DNA of 64,000 nucleotides from M0108 sp044228795 (GCA_044228795.1 JBGAUE010000007.1:98011-162010), one strand, 5' to 3'; shown: positions 1-7,989, counted from the stretch's first letter. A program made the numbers and translations. The notes: a model not told the origin generated them from the letters alone.

Positions 1-52
1 TCTCGATCTGGGTGAGGGCGGCGGCCAACGCCTTCTTGCGGTTTTCGTCCAT
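1..52 (-). CDS. recA: RecA recombinase, N-terminal 17 residues only
   Basis: The reverse strand starts an ATG at 52 and reads MDENRKKALAAALTQIE before leaving the window. This is the highly conserved start of bacterial RecA, the ATP-dependent strand-exchange protein that also triggers LexA cleavage in the SOS response. A clear ribosome binding site (GAGGAG) lies 5 bases before the ATG. The gene follows thpR and pncC on the same strand with a gap of about 115 bases, and the pncC-recA order is usual in gammaproteobacteria. Only the first 52 bases are present, so nothing can be said about the catalytic core. No LexA box was found by eye in the short upstream gap. Confidence 0.9.
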   Translation of the reverse strand, partial: MDENRKKALAAALTQIE

Positions 53-166
53 CTTTGCTCCTCACAGGGGGGTTGCCGTCGCTGGGCGGTCATTTGGCCT
101 CGCCCAAATTCAAGGGGTCAAGTATCGCATAGAGGATTGGCGCCGTCATGACGCCGAAGGCTTGAT

Positions 167-688
167 TCAGCAAGTTCCGTCCAGATTCCAGCGCCGCAGG
201 ATGCGGTAGCGCGGTGGCGGACCTTCCTGACCACAGGCGAGCACGAAGAAGTCCACCGGCCAGCGGATGGGCGTTTCCAGGATGCGCCCCTCCAGGGCTG
301 GCGCCTTGCGGGCCAGGGTGGCATGAAGACGATAGGGGCGGTCGTCGAGGGCGAAGCCACAGCCCGCCAATTCCGCCCGCAGGGCCAGGACCAGATCGGC
401 CAAAGGTGGCGGCGCGGTATCGGCCCCGCACCACAGCACCCGGGCCCTGGGGAAGGAGCCCAGCCGATCCAGGGTCAGCTCAAAGGGAAAGCCCCGCACC
501 CGCCCGGCGGCAGCCTCGGCACATTGGCGCTGTTCCGGGCTGGCAAGGCCCAAAAAGACCAAGGTGAGATGGATGTCCTCGGGGTGAGTCGGGCGCCCAG
601 CCCGTGAGGGCAGGGAGTCTTGGACTCGGGAGAGGGCCAAACGCTGGGCCGCGCCGGGCCAGATGGCCAGGAAGAGGCGCTTAGCCAT
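167..688 (-). CDS. thpR: RNA 2',3'-cyclic phosphodiesterase ThpR (LigT, 2H family)
   Basis: This 173-residue protein has the two HxTx signatures of the 2H phosphoesterase superfamily: H40-L-T-L and H122-A-T-L. Bacterial ThpR opens 2',3'-cyclic phosphates to 2'-phosphates and can join tRNA halves through a 2'-5' link in vitro; the in vivo role is unsettled. The length matches the family (about 175 residues). The start ATG (686-688) overlaps the end of pncC by 8 bases, which indicates translational coupling in a pncC-thpR-recA transcription unit. Both catalytic histidines are intact, so the enzyme is probably active. Confidence 0.88.
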   Translation of the reverse strand: MAKRLFLAIWPGAAQRLALSRVQDSLPSRAGRPTHPEDIHLTLVFLGLASPEQRQCAEAAAGRVRGFPFELTLDRLGSFPRARVLWCGADTAPPPLADLVLALRAELAGCGFALDDRPYRLHATLARKAPALEGRILETPIRWPVDFFVLACGQEGPPPRYRILRRWNLDGTC

Positions 689-1175
689 CCGCGTCGAGTA
701 ATTCGATCAGGCGCTCCAGGGCCAAGTGAACCGTCTGGCGCCGGACTTCCTCGCGATCTCCCGCGAACTGCCGGCGCTGGATAATGGGTTCCAGGTCCCG
801 CCGGGCCCAGGCCAGATAGACGGTGCCGACGGGCTTGTCCTCGCTGCCGCCATCCGGCCCTGCGATCCCGCTCACCGCCACGGCGAAGCGGGCCTGGCTG
901 TGGCACAGGGCGCCCTCCGCCATCTCCGCTACCACCGGTCCACTGACGGCGCCATGAGCCGCCAGGGTTTCTGGTGTGACACCCAGCATCTCCTGCTTGG
1001 CCAGATTGCTGTAGGTGACGAAGCCCCGATCGAACCAGGAGCTGGAACCCGGCACGGAGGTCACCACCTGGGCAATCCAGCCGCCGGTGCAGGATTCGGC
1101 GGTGGTGAGCAGGGCCTGGCGCTCCAGAAGGCGATGGCCAACCGCCTCGGCCAGCCTTTCAAGGTATGCTGTCAT
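681..1175 (-). CDS. pncC: Nicotinamide-nucleotide amidohydrolase PncC (CinA C-terminal domain)
   Basis: A stand-alone CinA C-terminal domain of about 164 residues that deamidates NMN to nicotinate mononucleotide in pyridine nucleotide recycling. The family signature TTAESCTGGW is near the N terminus, followed by RGFVTYSN and AVSGIAGPDGGS, which form the active site. I chose the ATG at 1175 because the protein then aligns from its first residues with E. coli YgaD (known family start). Upstream in-frame ATG (1193) and TTG (1202) are possible but lack a better ribosome site. It heads the operon leading into thpR and recA. Another NAD gene, nadC, lies 3 kb away but in a separate unit. Confidence 0.88.
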   Translation of the reverse strand: MTAYLERLAEAVGHRLLERQALLTTAESCTGGWIAQVVTSVPGSSSWFDRGFVTYSNLAKQEMLGVTPETLAAHGAVSGPVVAEMAEGALCHSQARFAVAVSGIAGPDGGSEDKPVGTVYLAWARRDLEPIIQRRQFAGDREEVRRQTVHLALERLIELLDADG

Positions 1176-1321
1176 AATCAGAGTTTCCGACATGAGAGCC
1201 AAAGGCGCAAGATCCTAGCTGGGCGGGTCGTGACTTGAAAAGCCTGTACCGCCATCCCCATTCCAAGGGAACCTGCCCGACCCGCGCCACCCGCGCCATC
1301 CCTCAACCTGGAGTTCAAGCC

Positions 1322-1618
1322 ATGAGCGATTCCGACCCCGACCAGGAAATCCACTGCGAGCACAAACCCTCACCCGCCAAGCTGGATGTACTGGGGATCG
1401 ATCACTGGCCACTCTGGCGCAAGGAGGTCTCCGCCTTTCCCTGGCGTTACGCGAAGACCGAGACCTGCTATATCCTGCGGGGGCGCTTTCGGGTCACCCC
1501 CGAGGGCGGCAAGCCCCGCGAGTTCAAACGCGGCGACCTCATCACCTTCCCGGCCGGTCTGGCCTGCGCCTGGGAGGTGTTGGAGCCCGTCGAGAAGCAT
1601 TACCGGTTGGCCCCCTAA
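1322..1618 (+). CDS. Small cupin-domain protein
   Basis: A 98-residue single-domain cupin. The central segment (ETCYILRGRFRVTPEGGK, then FKRGDLITFPAGLACAWEV) is the two-motif beta-barrel pattern of the EutQ-like/DUF861 cupins. The usual metal-binding histidines of cupin motif 1 are missing: the E-T-C-Y-I-L segment has none. So an enzymatic function cannot be assumed. The ATG at 1322 follows a run lacking a strong ribosome site; the frame is open upstream to 1235, but the upstream residues look non-coding. It diverges from pncC and stands alone before the DUF302 gene. Substrate is unknown. Confidence 0.75.
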   Translation: MSDSDPDQEIHCEHKPSPAKLDVLGIDHWPLWRKEVSAFPWRYAKTETCYILRGRFRVTPEGGKPREFKRGDLITFPAGLACAWEVLEPVEKHYRLAP

Positions 1619-1799
1619 GAGGGCGCCGGGATATGGCGCCTTAGCTTTGAATCGGGTAGTGAGCGACGAGGTGAGCCAGCTCGACATGAGGCCTTTCACC
1701 GATTGGCAGCGCCGGGCGAAAGGTCCAAAATGTCGCTAATCTAACGATTTTCCCCCTAACCGATCTTGAATGGGCCCTGCCGCGCCCAAGGAGCTTTTT

Positions 1800-2303
1800 A
1801 TGAAGCGCAAACTGACCGCCATCGCCATCCTGGCCCTGATCGCGTTGCTCATGAGTCCCTTGGGATTTGCTGAGCCAGCGGCCATGCCCAAGATCGGCGA
1901 TACCGTGCTTAAGATGCCTCTGGCCGATAATGTCAGCGCCGATCAGGCTGTGGAGTCTATGAAGCTACGCGCCAACGCCTTGAACTTCAAGCTGGTTGCC
2001 CATCTGCCCCTGTCTCAGCAATTGCAGAGCATGGGCATCGAGAGCCGGCGGGTGGAGATCTTTCAGTTCTGCGATGCCAGCATCGCCCACGATATGCTCG
2101 CCCACGACATCGACTTTTCCGCCTATCTGCCCTGCCGTATCACCCTCATCGAGGACCAGGACGGCCATACCTGGCTGGTGACCCTAGACCTGGATCTGGT
2201 CATCCGCACGGCTGACCTGCCGCCAGCCCTGCTGGAAAAGGCCATCAAGGTACGTGACACCCTACGCGAGATCATGGAAGCCGGCGCCAGCGGCGATCTC
2301 TGA
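1800..2303 (+). CDS. Exported DUF302-family protein (copy 1 of 3)
   Basis: A 167-residue protein with a clear Sec signal peptide (MKRKLTAIAILALIALLMSP, cleavage expected near AEP at 23-25), so it acts in the periplasm. The rest follows the DUF302 pattern: an N-terminal stretch with SADQAVESMKLRANALNFKL, then a Cys in EIFQFCDASIAHDML, then the second Cys in LPCRITLIED. The ribosome site AAGGAG lies 7 bases before the ATG, which decides this start over an upstream in-frame ATG at 1770. The biochemical role of DUF302 is unknown. Two further DUF302 proteins occur in this window (20252 and 41595); all three share the pair of cysteines, one before AHDML/AFNIL-like helices and one before the final strand. 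Confidence 0.8.
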   Translation: MKRKLTAIAILALIALLMSPLGFAEPAAMPKIGDTVLKMPLADNVSADQAVESMKLRANALNFKLVAHLPLSQQLQSMGIESRRVEIFQFCDASIAHDMLAHDIDFSAYLPCRITLIEDQDGHTWLVTLDLDLVIRTADLPPALLEKAIKVRDTLREIMEAGASGDL

Positions 2304-2372
2304 GGTCTTAACCCCGTCCCGCCGGGGCTTGCTCAAAACAGGGTCCCCAATACCACCCGCAGCCTGGGCACC

Positions 2373-3569
2373 TTAAGCCGCCAGCAACCGCATCTGGAGA
2401 ATCCGCTCGATCTCGGCGTCCTGCAAGCTGACGGGATTGGTCTTCATGCTTGAGCCGCGCGAGTGGGCCAGGATGCAGGGAAAATCGCCCACCGCGACGC
2501 CCAGCTGCGAGAGGGGTGGCAATTTCAGGAGCCGGGTCCATGCCTCCAGGATTGCCAGCAAGCCGTCACGGGCGCAGGCGTCACTGGTGTGCGGGTCCGC
2601 GCCCAGCAAGCGGCCAACGGTGGCGTACTTGGCGAGCGCGGGATGGCCCGGTGCCCGCGCCGACAAGACCTCGCAATTGACTCGGGTCGCCGCGGCTACC
2701 AGGGTGCCGCAGACCACGCCGTGCGAAATTGGAAAAAAAGATCCCAGTGGCTGGGCCAGACCATGCACCGACCCCAGCCCGGCCTGGGCGAGACAGATAC
2801 CGGACAGCAAGGCAGCCAAGGCCATCTTTTCCCGCCCGGCGGCGGCTCCCTCCCCGCCCAGATACCAGGCCAGCAAGCCATCGCGCACCGACTCCAGGCC
2901 CGCCAGCGCCAAGGAATCGGTGATGGGATTGGCGCGGGTTGAGACGTAGGCCTCCAGCAATTGGGTGAGGGCATCCATACCGTTAGCGGCGATCAAGTCC
3001 GGCGGACAGGTCGCCAGCAGGTCTGGATCGACAATGGCGTACTCCGCCATCAGGCGGTCGTCGCGGAATGACTTTTTGAAGCCATCCGTTCCCTGGCGGG
3101 TGAGCACGGCATTTTTCGTGGCCTCCGAGCCGGTACCGGCCGTAGTGGGGACGGCAATGAAGGGGATAGCAGGACCCCGATAAGGCAGCTCGGGACCGAC
3201 ACCCTCCAAGTGATCCATCACGGAGTTGCCAGGCTTAAGCAGACCCGCGACGGCCTTGGCGGCGTCCAGCACACTGCCACCCCCGATGCCGATGACGGCG
3301 TCGAATCGCCCCCCCCGGCTGAGTCGGACGATGCTGTCGATCTCTTCCGGCGCGGGTTCACCCAGGATGCGTACGATCTCCCCCCCGAAATAGCCCTCCG
3401 CCAACGCCTTGCGCAACTCTTCCCAGGGCAGGGACGAAGTAAAGGAGTGAGCGCCGGTCAGGATTAGCAAGCGCCTGCCATAGCGGGCAGCGAGGGTGGG
3501 CAGCTGAGCGATACGACCGGACCCAAACTCGATACGCGGCAGGCGACCAATTACAAAGGGGCTAATCAT
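2373..3569 (-). CDS. Iron-containing alcohol dehydrogenase family protein
   Basis: A 398-residue group III (iron-type) alcohol dehydrogenase. The nucleotide-binding GIGGGSVLDAAKA, the VPTTAGTGSEAT segment and the ligand region DALTQLLEAYVS all fit the family, which oxidises alcohols or reduces aldehydes with NAD(P)H. Two usual metal ligands differ from FucO-type enzymes: the His of DALTH is Gln, and the His of AHPLG is Gln (AQPLG), while the Asp and the last His (SHGVV) remain. This may mark a subfamily with a different metal or substrate. The start at 3569 lies one base after the stop of the ABM gene, so the two are one operon. The substrate is not predictable here. Confidence 0.85.
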   Translation of the reverse strand: MISPFVIGRLPRIEFGSGRIAQLPTLAARYGRRLLILTGAHSFTSSLPWEELRKALAEGYFGGEIVRILGEPAPEEIDSIVRLSRGGRFDAVIGIGGGSVLDAAKAVAGLLKPGNSVMDHLEGVGPELPYRGPAIPFIAVPTTAGTGSEATKNAVLTRQGTDGFKKSFRDDRLMAEYAIVDPDLLATCPPDLIAANGMDALTQLLEAYVSTRANPITDSLALAGLESVRDGLLAWYLGGEGAAAGREKMALAALLSGICLAQAGLGSVHGLAQPLGSFFPISHGVVCGTLVAAATRVNCEVLSARAPGHPALAKYATVGRLLGADPHTSDACARDGLLAILEAWTRLLKLPPLSQLGVAVGDFPCILAHSRGSSMKTNPVSLQDAEIERILQMRLLAA

Positions 3570-3570
3570 C

Positions 3571-3867
3571 TCAGTCTGTTGGGAAAAGTCCAGTCATAGG
3601 CACGCCCTGGCGGGGCACGGCCATCATGGCCGCAACCGTATCGCGCCACTGGGCGTAGTGCGCCGTCTGCTTGTGGGCGGCGGCCGCCTCGGCCGAGGCA
3701 TAGGCCTCATAGAGGATGAAGTGTCCGTCATCGTCCGGATTCTGGAGCACATCGAAGCGCCGGTTGCCCGGCTCCCTAACCGATGCCTCATGATTAGCGC
3801 GGCTGGCCGCGATGAAGGCCCCGATATCAGCAGGTTTAACGTGGACATGGACCAGGGTGACGTGCAT
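3571..3867 (-). CDS. ABM-domain (antibiotic biosynthesis monooxygenase-like) protein
   Basis: A 98-residue dimeric alpha-beta barrel protein of the ABM family: MHVTLVHVHVKP, then F-I-A-A-S-R-A-N-H-E-A-S and GNRRFDVLQNPDD, then FILYEAYAS and AHKQTAHYAQW. This resembles LsrG/YgiN-type proteins, which act on small quinone-like or autoinducer-2 derived molecules. I chose the ATG at 3867, with GGAG 9 bases upstream; an upstream in-frame ATG at 3927 adds 20 atypical residues. The gene is transcribed first and runs into the iron alcohol dehydrogenase with a one-base gap (TGAgATG). The pairing suggests a shared pathway for a small aldehyde or quinone, but the substrate is unknown. Confidence 0.8.
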   Translation of the reverse strand: MHVTLVHVHVKPADIGAFIAASRANHEASVREPGNRRFDVLQNPDDDGHFILYEAYASAEAAAAHKQTAHYAQWRDTVAAMMAVPRQGVPMTGLFPTD

Positions 3868-3955
3868 GGGGTGATCTCCAGGAATTTCCTGCGCTTCACC
3901 GAAAAACACCGGTGAGCTTGAACTCAAATCTGGTAAAACTGGCCGGGTGCTTTAG

Positions 3956-4840
3956 CTATTTCAAAAACCGCATGGAGAGATCGACGCTCACCAGATCCTT
4001 GGTGAGATCACCGATTGAGATGTCATCCACCCCCGTCTCGGCGATGATCCGTAGGGTCCCCAGGGTAACGCCACCGGAGGCCTCGAGGCGAGCGCGGCCG
4101 GCGACCAGGCGCACCGCCTGACCTAGGGCCTCGGGGGTGAAGTTGTCGAGAAGCATATGGTTGGCGCCCGCCGCCAAGGCCTGCTGGACCTCGCCGAGGT
4201 CTTCGACCTCGATCTCCACGGGCAGACCCTTGGCGAGGCCGCGGGCGGCGGCGAGGGCGGCGGCGATGGAACCCGCCGCCAGGATATGGTTCTCCTTGAT
4301 CAGGATGGCGTCAAACAGCCCCAGGCGGTGGTTGTGGCAACCGCCACAACGCACGGCGTATTTCTGGGCCAGGCGCAGGCCTGGGATGGTTTTGCGGGTG
4401 TCGAGGATACGCACCGGCAGATCGGCCACCACCTGGGCATACCGGCGGGCCCGGCTGGCGGTGCCAGACAGGGTCTGCAGGAAATTCATCGCGGTGCGCT
4501 CCCCGGTAAGAAGGGCTCGGGTAGGGCCCCGCATCCGGCACAGGCGATCACCGGGGCCAACGCGCTCCCCGTCGGCAACCAACCAGTCGCTGGTAACCCG
4601 GCCGTCGATCTGGTGGAAGGTCTCGTCAAACCAGGCGCGGCCGCAGATGACCGCCTCCTGACGGGTGATGAGTTCCACCTGCGCGACCTGGTCCGCCGGC
4701 AGGAGGGCGGCGGTGCAATCCCCGTCGCCAAGATCTTCGGCGAGGGCGACGCGCACCTGGTCGGTGATAAACTCAGGGTCCGTCGGCTCCGGCGGCACTT
4801 GCCCCACCAGGGGCAGGGCCGATGACGCGTCTTGCTTCAT
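3956..4840 (-). CDS. nadC: Nicotinate-nucleotide diphosphorylase (carboxylating), quinolinate phosphoribosyltransferase
   Basis: A 294-residue NadC that converts quinolinate and PRPP into nicotinate mononucleotide and CO2 in de novo NAD synthesis. Family landmarks are ALAEDLGDGD near residue 35, GERTAMNFLQTLSG, RKTIPGLRLAQKYAV, CGGCHNHRLGLFDAILIKENH, EIEVEDLGE and LLDNFTPE, ending in SGGVTL and ISIGDLTK. Length is normal. It is transcribed alone, away from the DUF1538 operon. The gap of about 90 bases to the ABM gene downstream means it may or may not share that transcript. Confidence 0.95.
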   Translation of the reverse strand: MKQDASSALPLVGQVPPEPTDPEFITDQVRVALAEDLGDGDCTAALLPADQVAQVELITRQEAVICGRAWFDETFHQIDGRVTSDWLVADGERVGPGDRLCRMRGPTRALLTGERTAMNFLQTLSGTASRARRYAQVVADLPVRILDTRKTIPGLRLAQKYAVRCGGCHNHRLGLFDAILIKENHILAAGSIAAALAAARGLAKGLPVEIEVEDLGEVQQALAAGANHMLLDNFTPEALGQAVRLVAGRARLEASGGVTLGTLRIIAETGVDDISIGDLTKDLVSVDLSMRFLK

Positions 4841-4908
4841 GAAAATCTCAACCTCCCAAACTCCTGGGTATTTACTCTTAACTTCTTAGCGGTTATCACC
4901 AAGCCTTC

Positions 4909-4935
4909 GGCATTCACCACCAGAGGCATTCACCA
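4909..4935. repeat. 11-bp direct repeat upstream of the DUF1538 operon
   Basis: GGCATTCACCA occurs twice, at 4909-4919 and 4925-4935, with starts 16 bases apart. It lies in the divergent region between nadC and the DUF1538 operon. Tandem sites like this can be operators, but no known regulator consensus was recognised and it could be chance. Confidence 0.35.
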
Positions 4936-4976
4936 TAGGTGTTTTATCTTGTTACAATCGGTCGCGAATTGCACCG

Positions 4977-5786
4977 ATGATTTGCCAACCGGCCCCGATC
5001 AAGCTCGGTGAGCGCTGCCCCCAACCTCTGGAGTCTAGTGATCAAATCCTTGTGAAGGCCCTCACCCTCTCACTTTTCGCCCCTCTCGCCGAAAGCATCC
5101 GGGACCTGATCCCCATCGTTGTGGTGATCGCCTTCTTTCAATTGGTCGTGCTGGGTCAACCCATCCCCAACCTGCTGGACATGCTCTGGGGCATGACCCT
5201 GGTGCTATTAGGCCTGACCCTTTTCGTCCAGGGGCTCAAGCTGGGGCTCTTCCCCATCGGTGAATCCTTGGCCTGGGACTTCACCGCCAAAGGCAGTCTG
5301 GTCTGGCTATTAATCTTTGCCTTTGCTCTCGGCTTTGGCACCACGGTAGCGGAACCGGCCCTCATCGCCGTGGCCAACGAAGCCGCCACTGTCGCCGCCA
5401 TGGGTGGCTGGATCGCGGATGAAACCGGGGCGCGCCAGGAATACGCCGACGGCCTGAGATTTACCGTCGCCCTGTCCGTCGGCGCCGCCATCGTCCTGGG
5501 CGTGATACGCATCCTGCGCGGCTGGCCCATCCAGAACCTCATCATTGGCGGTTACATCGGCGTGGTCATCATGACCTTCTTCGCGCCACCCGAGATCATC
5601 GGCATCGCTTACGATTCCGGGGGGGTCACTACCTCGACCATCACGGTGCCCCTGGTCGCCGCCTTGGGGGTCGGGCTGGCCTCGAGTATCCAGGGTCGTA
5701 ATCCCATGATCGATGGCTTCGGCCTCATCGCCTTCGCCTCGCTAACGCCCATGATCTTCGTCATGGGATACGGAGCCTTGTTGTGA
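4977..5786 (+). CDS. DUF1538 membrane transporter subunit A (UmpA-like)
   Basis: An integral membrane protein of the DUF1538 family with about seven hydrophobic segments. Two signature motifs stand out: GFGTTVAEPALIAVANEA around residue 120 and AYDSGGVTTSTITVPL near residue 220, followed by GRNPMIDGFGLIAFASL. DUF1538 pairs have been described, from memory, as two-component Na+(Li+,K+)/H+ antiporters (UmpAB of Halomonas); that function is inferred here. The true start is uncertain: the ATG at 4977 has no ribosome site and gives an odd hydrophilic leader, so the GTG at 5052 (VKALTLSLF) may be the real start. The stop overlaps the next gene (GTGA), so the two subunits are translationally coupled. 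Confidence 0.82.
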   Translation: MICQPAPIKLGERCPQPLESSDQILVKALTLSLFAPLAESIRDLIPIVVVIAFFQLVVLGQPIPNLLDMLWGMTLVLLGLTLFVQGLKLGLFPIGESLAWDFTAKGSLVWLLIFAFALGFGTTVAEPALIAVANEAATVAAMGGWIADETGARQEYADGLRFTVALSVGAAIVLGVIRILRGWPIQNLIIGGYIGVVIMTFFAPPEIIGIAYDSGGVTTSTITVPLVAALGVGLASSIQGRNPMIDGFGLIAFASLTPMIFVMGYGALL

Positions 5787-6574
5787 CGGAGAAACTGCTC
5801 TCGCTCTGGTCCACCCTACTGGCGACCATCTGGGACATCCTGCCCATCATTGTCATCCTGGTGGGCAGCCAGGTGCTCATCATTCGCCGCCGCATCGCCA
5901 ACCTGCCGCGGGTGCTCGTCGGCTTCCTCTTCGTACTGATCGGCTTGACCTTTTTCATAGAAGGGCTGGAACATGCCCTCTTTCCCCTCGGCAAGCTGAT
6001 GGCCGAGCAACTCACCGCCCCGGCCTTCCTCGGCCTCACGGGCAACGAGACCAGCGTGGACTGGCGGGAATTCGGGTGGATCTACCTCTTTGCCTTCACC
6101 ATCGGCTTCTCCACCACCATCGCCGAGCCCTCCCTGATCGCCGTGGCCATAAAGGCGAACGAGGTCTCCGGTGGCGCCATCCACCCCTGGGGGCTGCGCA
6201 TCGCCGTCGCCCTGGGGGTGGCCATCGGCATCGCCCTGGGGGCCTTTCGTATCATCACCGGCACCCCCCTGCCCTACTTCATCATTACCGGCTATGTCTT
6301 TGTGCTGATTCAGACCTGGTTTGCCCCCCGCATGATCATTGCCCTGGCCTATGACTCCGGCGGTGTCACCACCTCGACGGTCACCGTGCCCCTGGTAGCG
6401 GCCCTCGGGCTGGGACTCTCGAGTCACATCCCCGGGCGCAACCCCATGCTCGACGGTTTCGGCCTCATCGCCTTCGCCAGCCTCTTCCCCATGATGACCG
6501 TCATGGGCTACGCGCAACTCAGTGAGTGGCTCGGGCGGCGCGCGGCACGGGCGACCCACGCGGATTCCCCCTGA
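5783..6574 (+). CDS. DUF1538 membrane transporter subunit B (UmpB-like)
   Basis: The second DUF1538 protein, 263 residues, starts with a GTG that overlaps the stop of the first. It is a clear paralogue: GFSTTIAEPSLIAVAIKA and AYDSGGVTTSTVTVPL match the motifs of subunit A nearly residue for residue, as does GRNPMLDGFGLIAFASL. The conserved Glu (AEP) and Asp-Ser-Gly-Gly in membrane segments are good candidates for ion coupling. A heteromeric transporter with subunit A is the natural reading. The next two genes encode soluble nucleotide-sensor folds, suggesting the transporter is allosterically controlled. Confidence 0.85.
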   Translation: MTEKLLSLWSTLLATIWDILPIIVILVGSQVLIIRRRIANLPRVLVGFLFVLIGLTFFIEGLEHALFPLGKLMAEQLTAPAFLGLTGNETSVDWREFGWIYLFAFTIGFSTTIAEPSLIAVAIKANEVSGGAIHPWGLRIAVALGVAIGIALGAFRIITGTPLPYFIITGYVFVLIQTWFAPRMIIALAYDSGGVTTSTVTVPLVAALGLGLSSHIPGRNPMLDGFGLIAFASLFPMMTVMGYAQLSEWLGRRAARATHADSP

Positions 6575-6632
6575 TGCCCCACCTCCACCCTGAACCCTGG
6601 CCATTCCTAAAGTTTCACGAGGATTGTCATCC

Positions 6633-6983
6633 ATGCACTTTAAGCTGATTCTGGCCTTCGTCGAGGACAGATCGACCCAGGCCGTTCTGGATGCTGCCCG
6701 CAAGGCCGGCGCCACCGGCTCCACCATCATCAACCAGGCCCGTGGCGAGGGGGTCAAAAAGACTAAGACCTTCCTTGGCCTGACCCTGGAGACCCATCGC
6801 GACGTCATACTGCTGCTCGTGGAGGAACACCTCAGCCGTCATATCCTGGAGACCATCGCCCAGGCCGGTGGCTTCCGCGATAGACCGGGATCCGGCATCG
6901 CCCTGCAGATCGATGTGGAAGACGCGGTCGGCATCGATCACCAAGTCCACAAGCTGACCGAACTCGTCAAAGAGGAGCTTTGA
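6633..6983 (+). CDS. P-II-like signalling protein
   Basis: A 116-residue protein with the ferredoxin-like beta-alpha-beta repeat of P-II: LILAFVEDRSTQAVLDAARK, then GATGSTIINQARGEG, and a second repeat ending in GSGIALQIDVEDAVGI. Canonical P-II proteins sense ATP/ADP and 2-oxoglutarate and block membrane transporters by inserting a T-loop. Here the T-loop region (GVKKTKTFLGLTLE) has no uridylylation Tyr like that of GlnB, so it is a P-II-like variant rather than glnB/glnK. The ATG at 6633 has CGAGGA 9 bases upstream. It lies between the DUF1538 pair and a CBS protein, so its most likely target is that transporter. Confidence 0.78.
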   Translation: MHFKLILAFVEDRSTQAVLDAARKAGATGSTIINQARGEGVKKTKTFLGLTLETHRDVILLLVEEHLSRHILETIAQAGGFRDRPGSGIALQIDVEDAVGIDHQVHKLTELVKEEL

Positions 6984-6986
6984 ACC

Positions 6987-7391
6987 ATGGCCAACCGACC
7001 CCTGATTCGCGTCCGCGATGTCATGAAGCCCCATTTCGACCTGGTCGAGGGCATGGCGACGGTCGCCGCCGCCCTGGAGGCCATGCGCCATATCGATACC
7101 AAGACCCTGCTCGTTAAGCCACGCAGCGAGAACGATGAACTCGGCATCGTCGTCCTGTCCGATATCGCCCGAGAGGTGTTGGCCAAGGATCGGGCCCCGG
7201 ACCGGGTCAATATCTACGAAATCATGGTCAAGCCGGCCATCACCGTGCATCCCGACATGGATATCCGCTATTGCGCTAGACTGTTCGACCGCTTCGATCT
7301 GTCCCGGGCCCCGGTAGTGAGGGACCGGGAGGTGCTGGGGGTGGTCAGCCTCACCGATTTGGTGATGAAGGGCCTGGTGCCTCACCTCTAA
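6987..7391 (+). CDS. Two-CBS-domain protein
   Basis: A 134-residue protein made only of two CBS motifs: VRDVMKPHFDLVEGMATVAAALEAM for the first and IYEIMVKPAITVHPDMDIRYCARLF for the second, ending in LGVVSLTDLVMKGL. CBS pairs bind adenosine nucleotides and often gate transporters or enzymes. The gene starts 3 bases after the P-II-like gene, so both are co-translated with the DUF1538 subunits. Two different nucleotide-binding folds in one operon with a transporter suggest energy- or nucleotide-controlled ion flux. This is an inference from context. Confidence 0.88.
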   Translation: MANRPLIRVRDVMKPHFDLVEGMATVAAALEAMRHIDTKTLLVKPRSENDELGIVVLSDIAREVLAKDRAPDRVNIYEIMVKPAITVHPDMDIRYCARLFDRFDLSRAPVVRDREVLGVVSLTDLVMKGLVPHL

Positions 7392-7398
7392 CCTGAGC

Positions 7399-7989
7399 AT
7401 GGGCTTGGGCCTGGCACAAGATTTGGGCTCCGGATGGCTGCCCCAGGCTCGCCGGCTCATCTCCCCCAACTGGGATGAACGCCCGCCCAGCACCCCCGTG
7501 GACTTGCTGGTCATCCATGGTGTCAGCTTGCCGCCCGGCGAGTTTGGTGGCCCCTGGATCGATGCCCTCTTCCAGAATCGCCTCGATCCCGAGGCCCATC
7601 CCTATTTTCGTCCCATCGCCGGGCTGCGGGTATCCAGCCACTTGCTGATCCGCCGCGATGGCGAACTCATCCAGTACGTTGATCTGCATAAACGCGCCTG
7701 GCACGCCGGGCAGTCGCGCTTCGGTGACCGGGAGCACTGCAACGACTTCTCCATCGGCATCGAACTGGAGGGGGCGGACGAGATACCCTACACACCCGCC
7801 CAGTACCAGGTTCTGGCCGCTACCAGTCGTGACATCCTGTCGCGCTTCCCCGCCATCACCCCCGAGCGCATCGCCAGCCATAGCAGCATTGCACCAGGCC
7901 GCAAGACGGACCCAGGTCCGGCCTTCGACTGGGAGCTATATCGGGCGCTGCTTGCAGCGAGCCTCTGCGGCGCCAAGACCCCAAATTAA
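7399..7989 (+). CDS. ampD: 1,6-anhydro-N-acetylmuramyl-L-alanine amidase AmpD
   Basis: A 196-residue cytoplasmic zinc amidase that removes the peptide from anhydro-muropeptides in cell-wall recycling. Family landmarks: SPNWDERPP, DLLVIHGVSLPPGEFGG (zinc His at residue 40), SSHLLIRRDG, RAWHAGQS, FSIGIELEG, and the C-terminal HSSIAPGRKTDPG that brings a second zinc His, the catalytic Lys and the zinc Asp. There is no signal peptide, as expected for AmpD. It starts 7 bases after the CBS gene and could be read through from that operon. Its last 4 bases overlap the end of the convergent zapE gene. Confidence 0.93.
   Translation: MGLGLAQDLGSGWLPQARRLISPNWDERPPSTPVDLLVIHGVSLPPGEFGGPWIDALFQNRLDPEAHPYFRPIAGLRVSSHLLIRRDGELIQYVDLHKRAWHAGQSRFGDREHCNDFSIGIELEGADEIPYTPAQYQVLAATSRDILSRFPAITPERIASHSSIAPGRKTDPGPAFDWELYRALLAASLCGAKTPN

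Noticed and set aside
1235..1321. Upstream extension of the cupin gene
   Set aside because: The frame is open to 1235, but the added 29 residues are basic and atypical and the ATG at 1322 fits the domain start.
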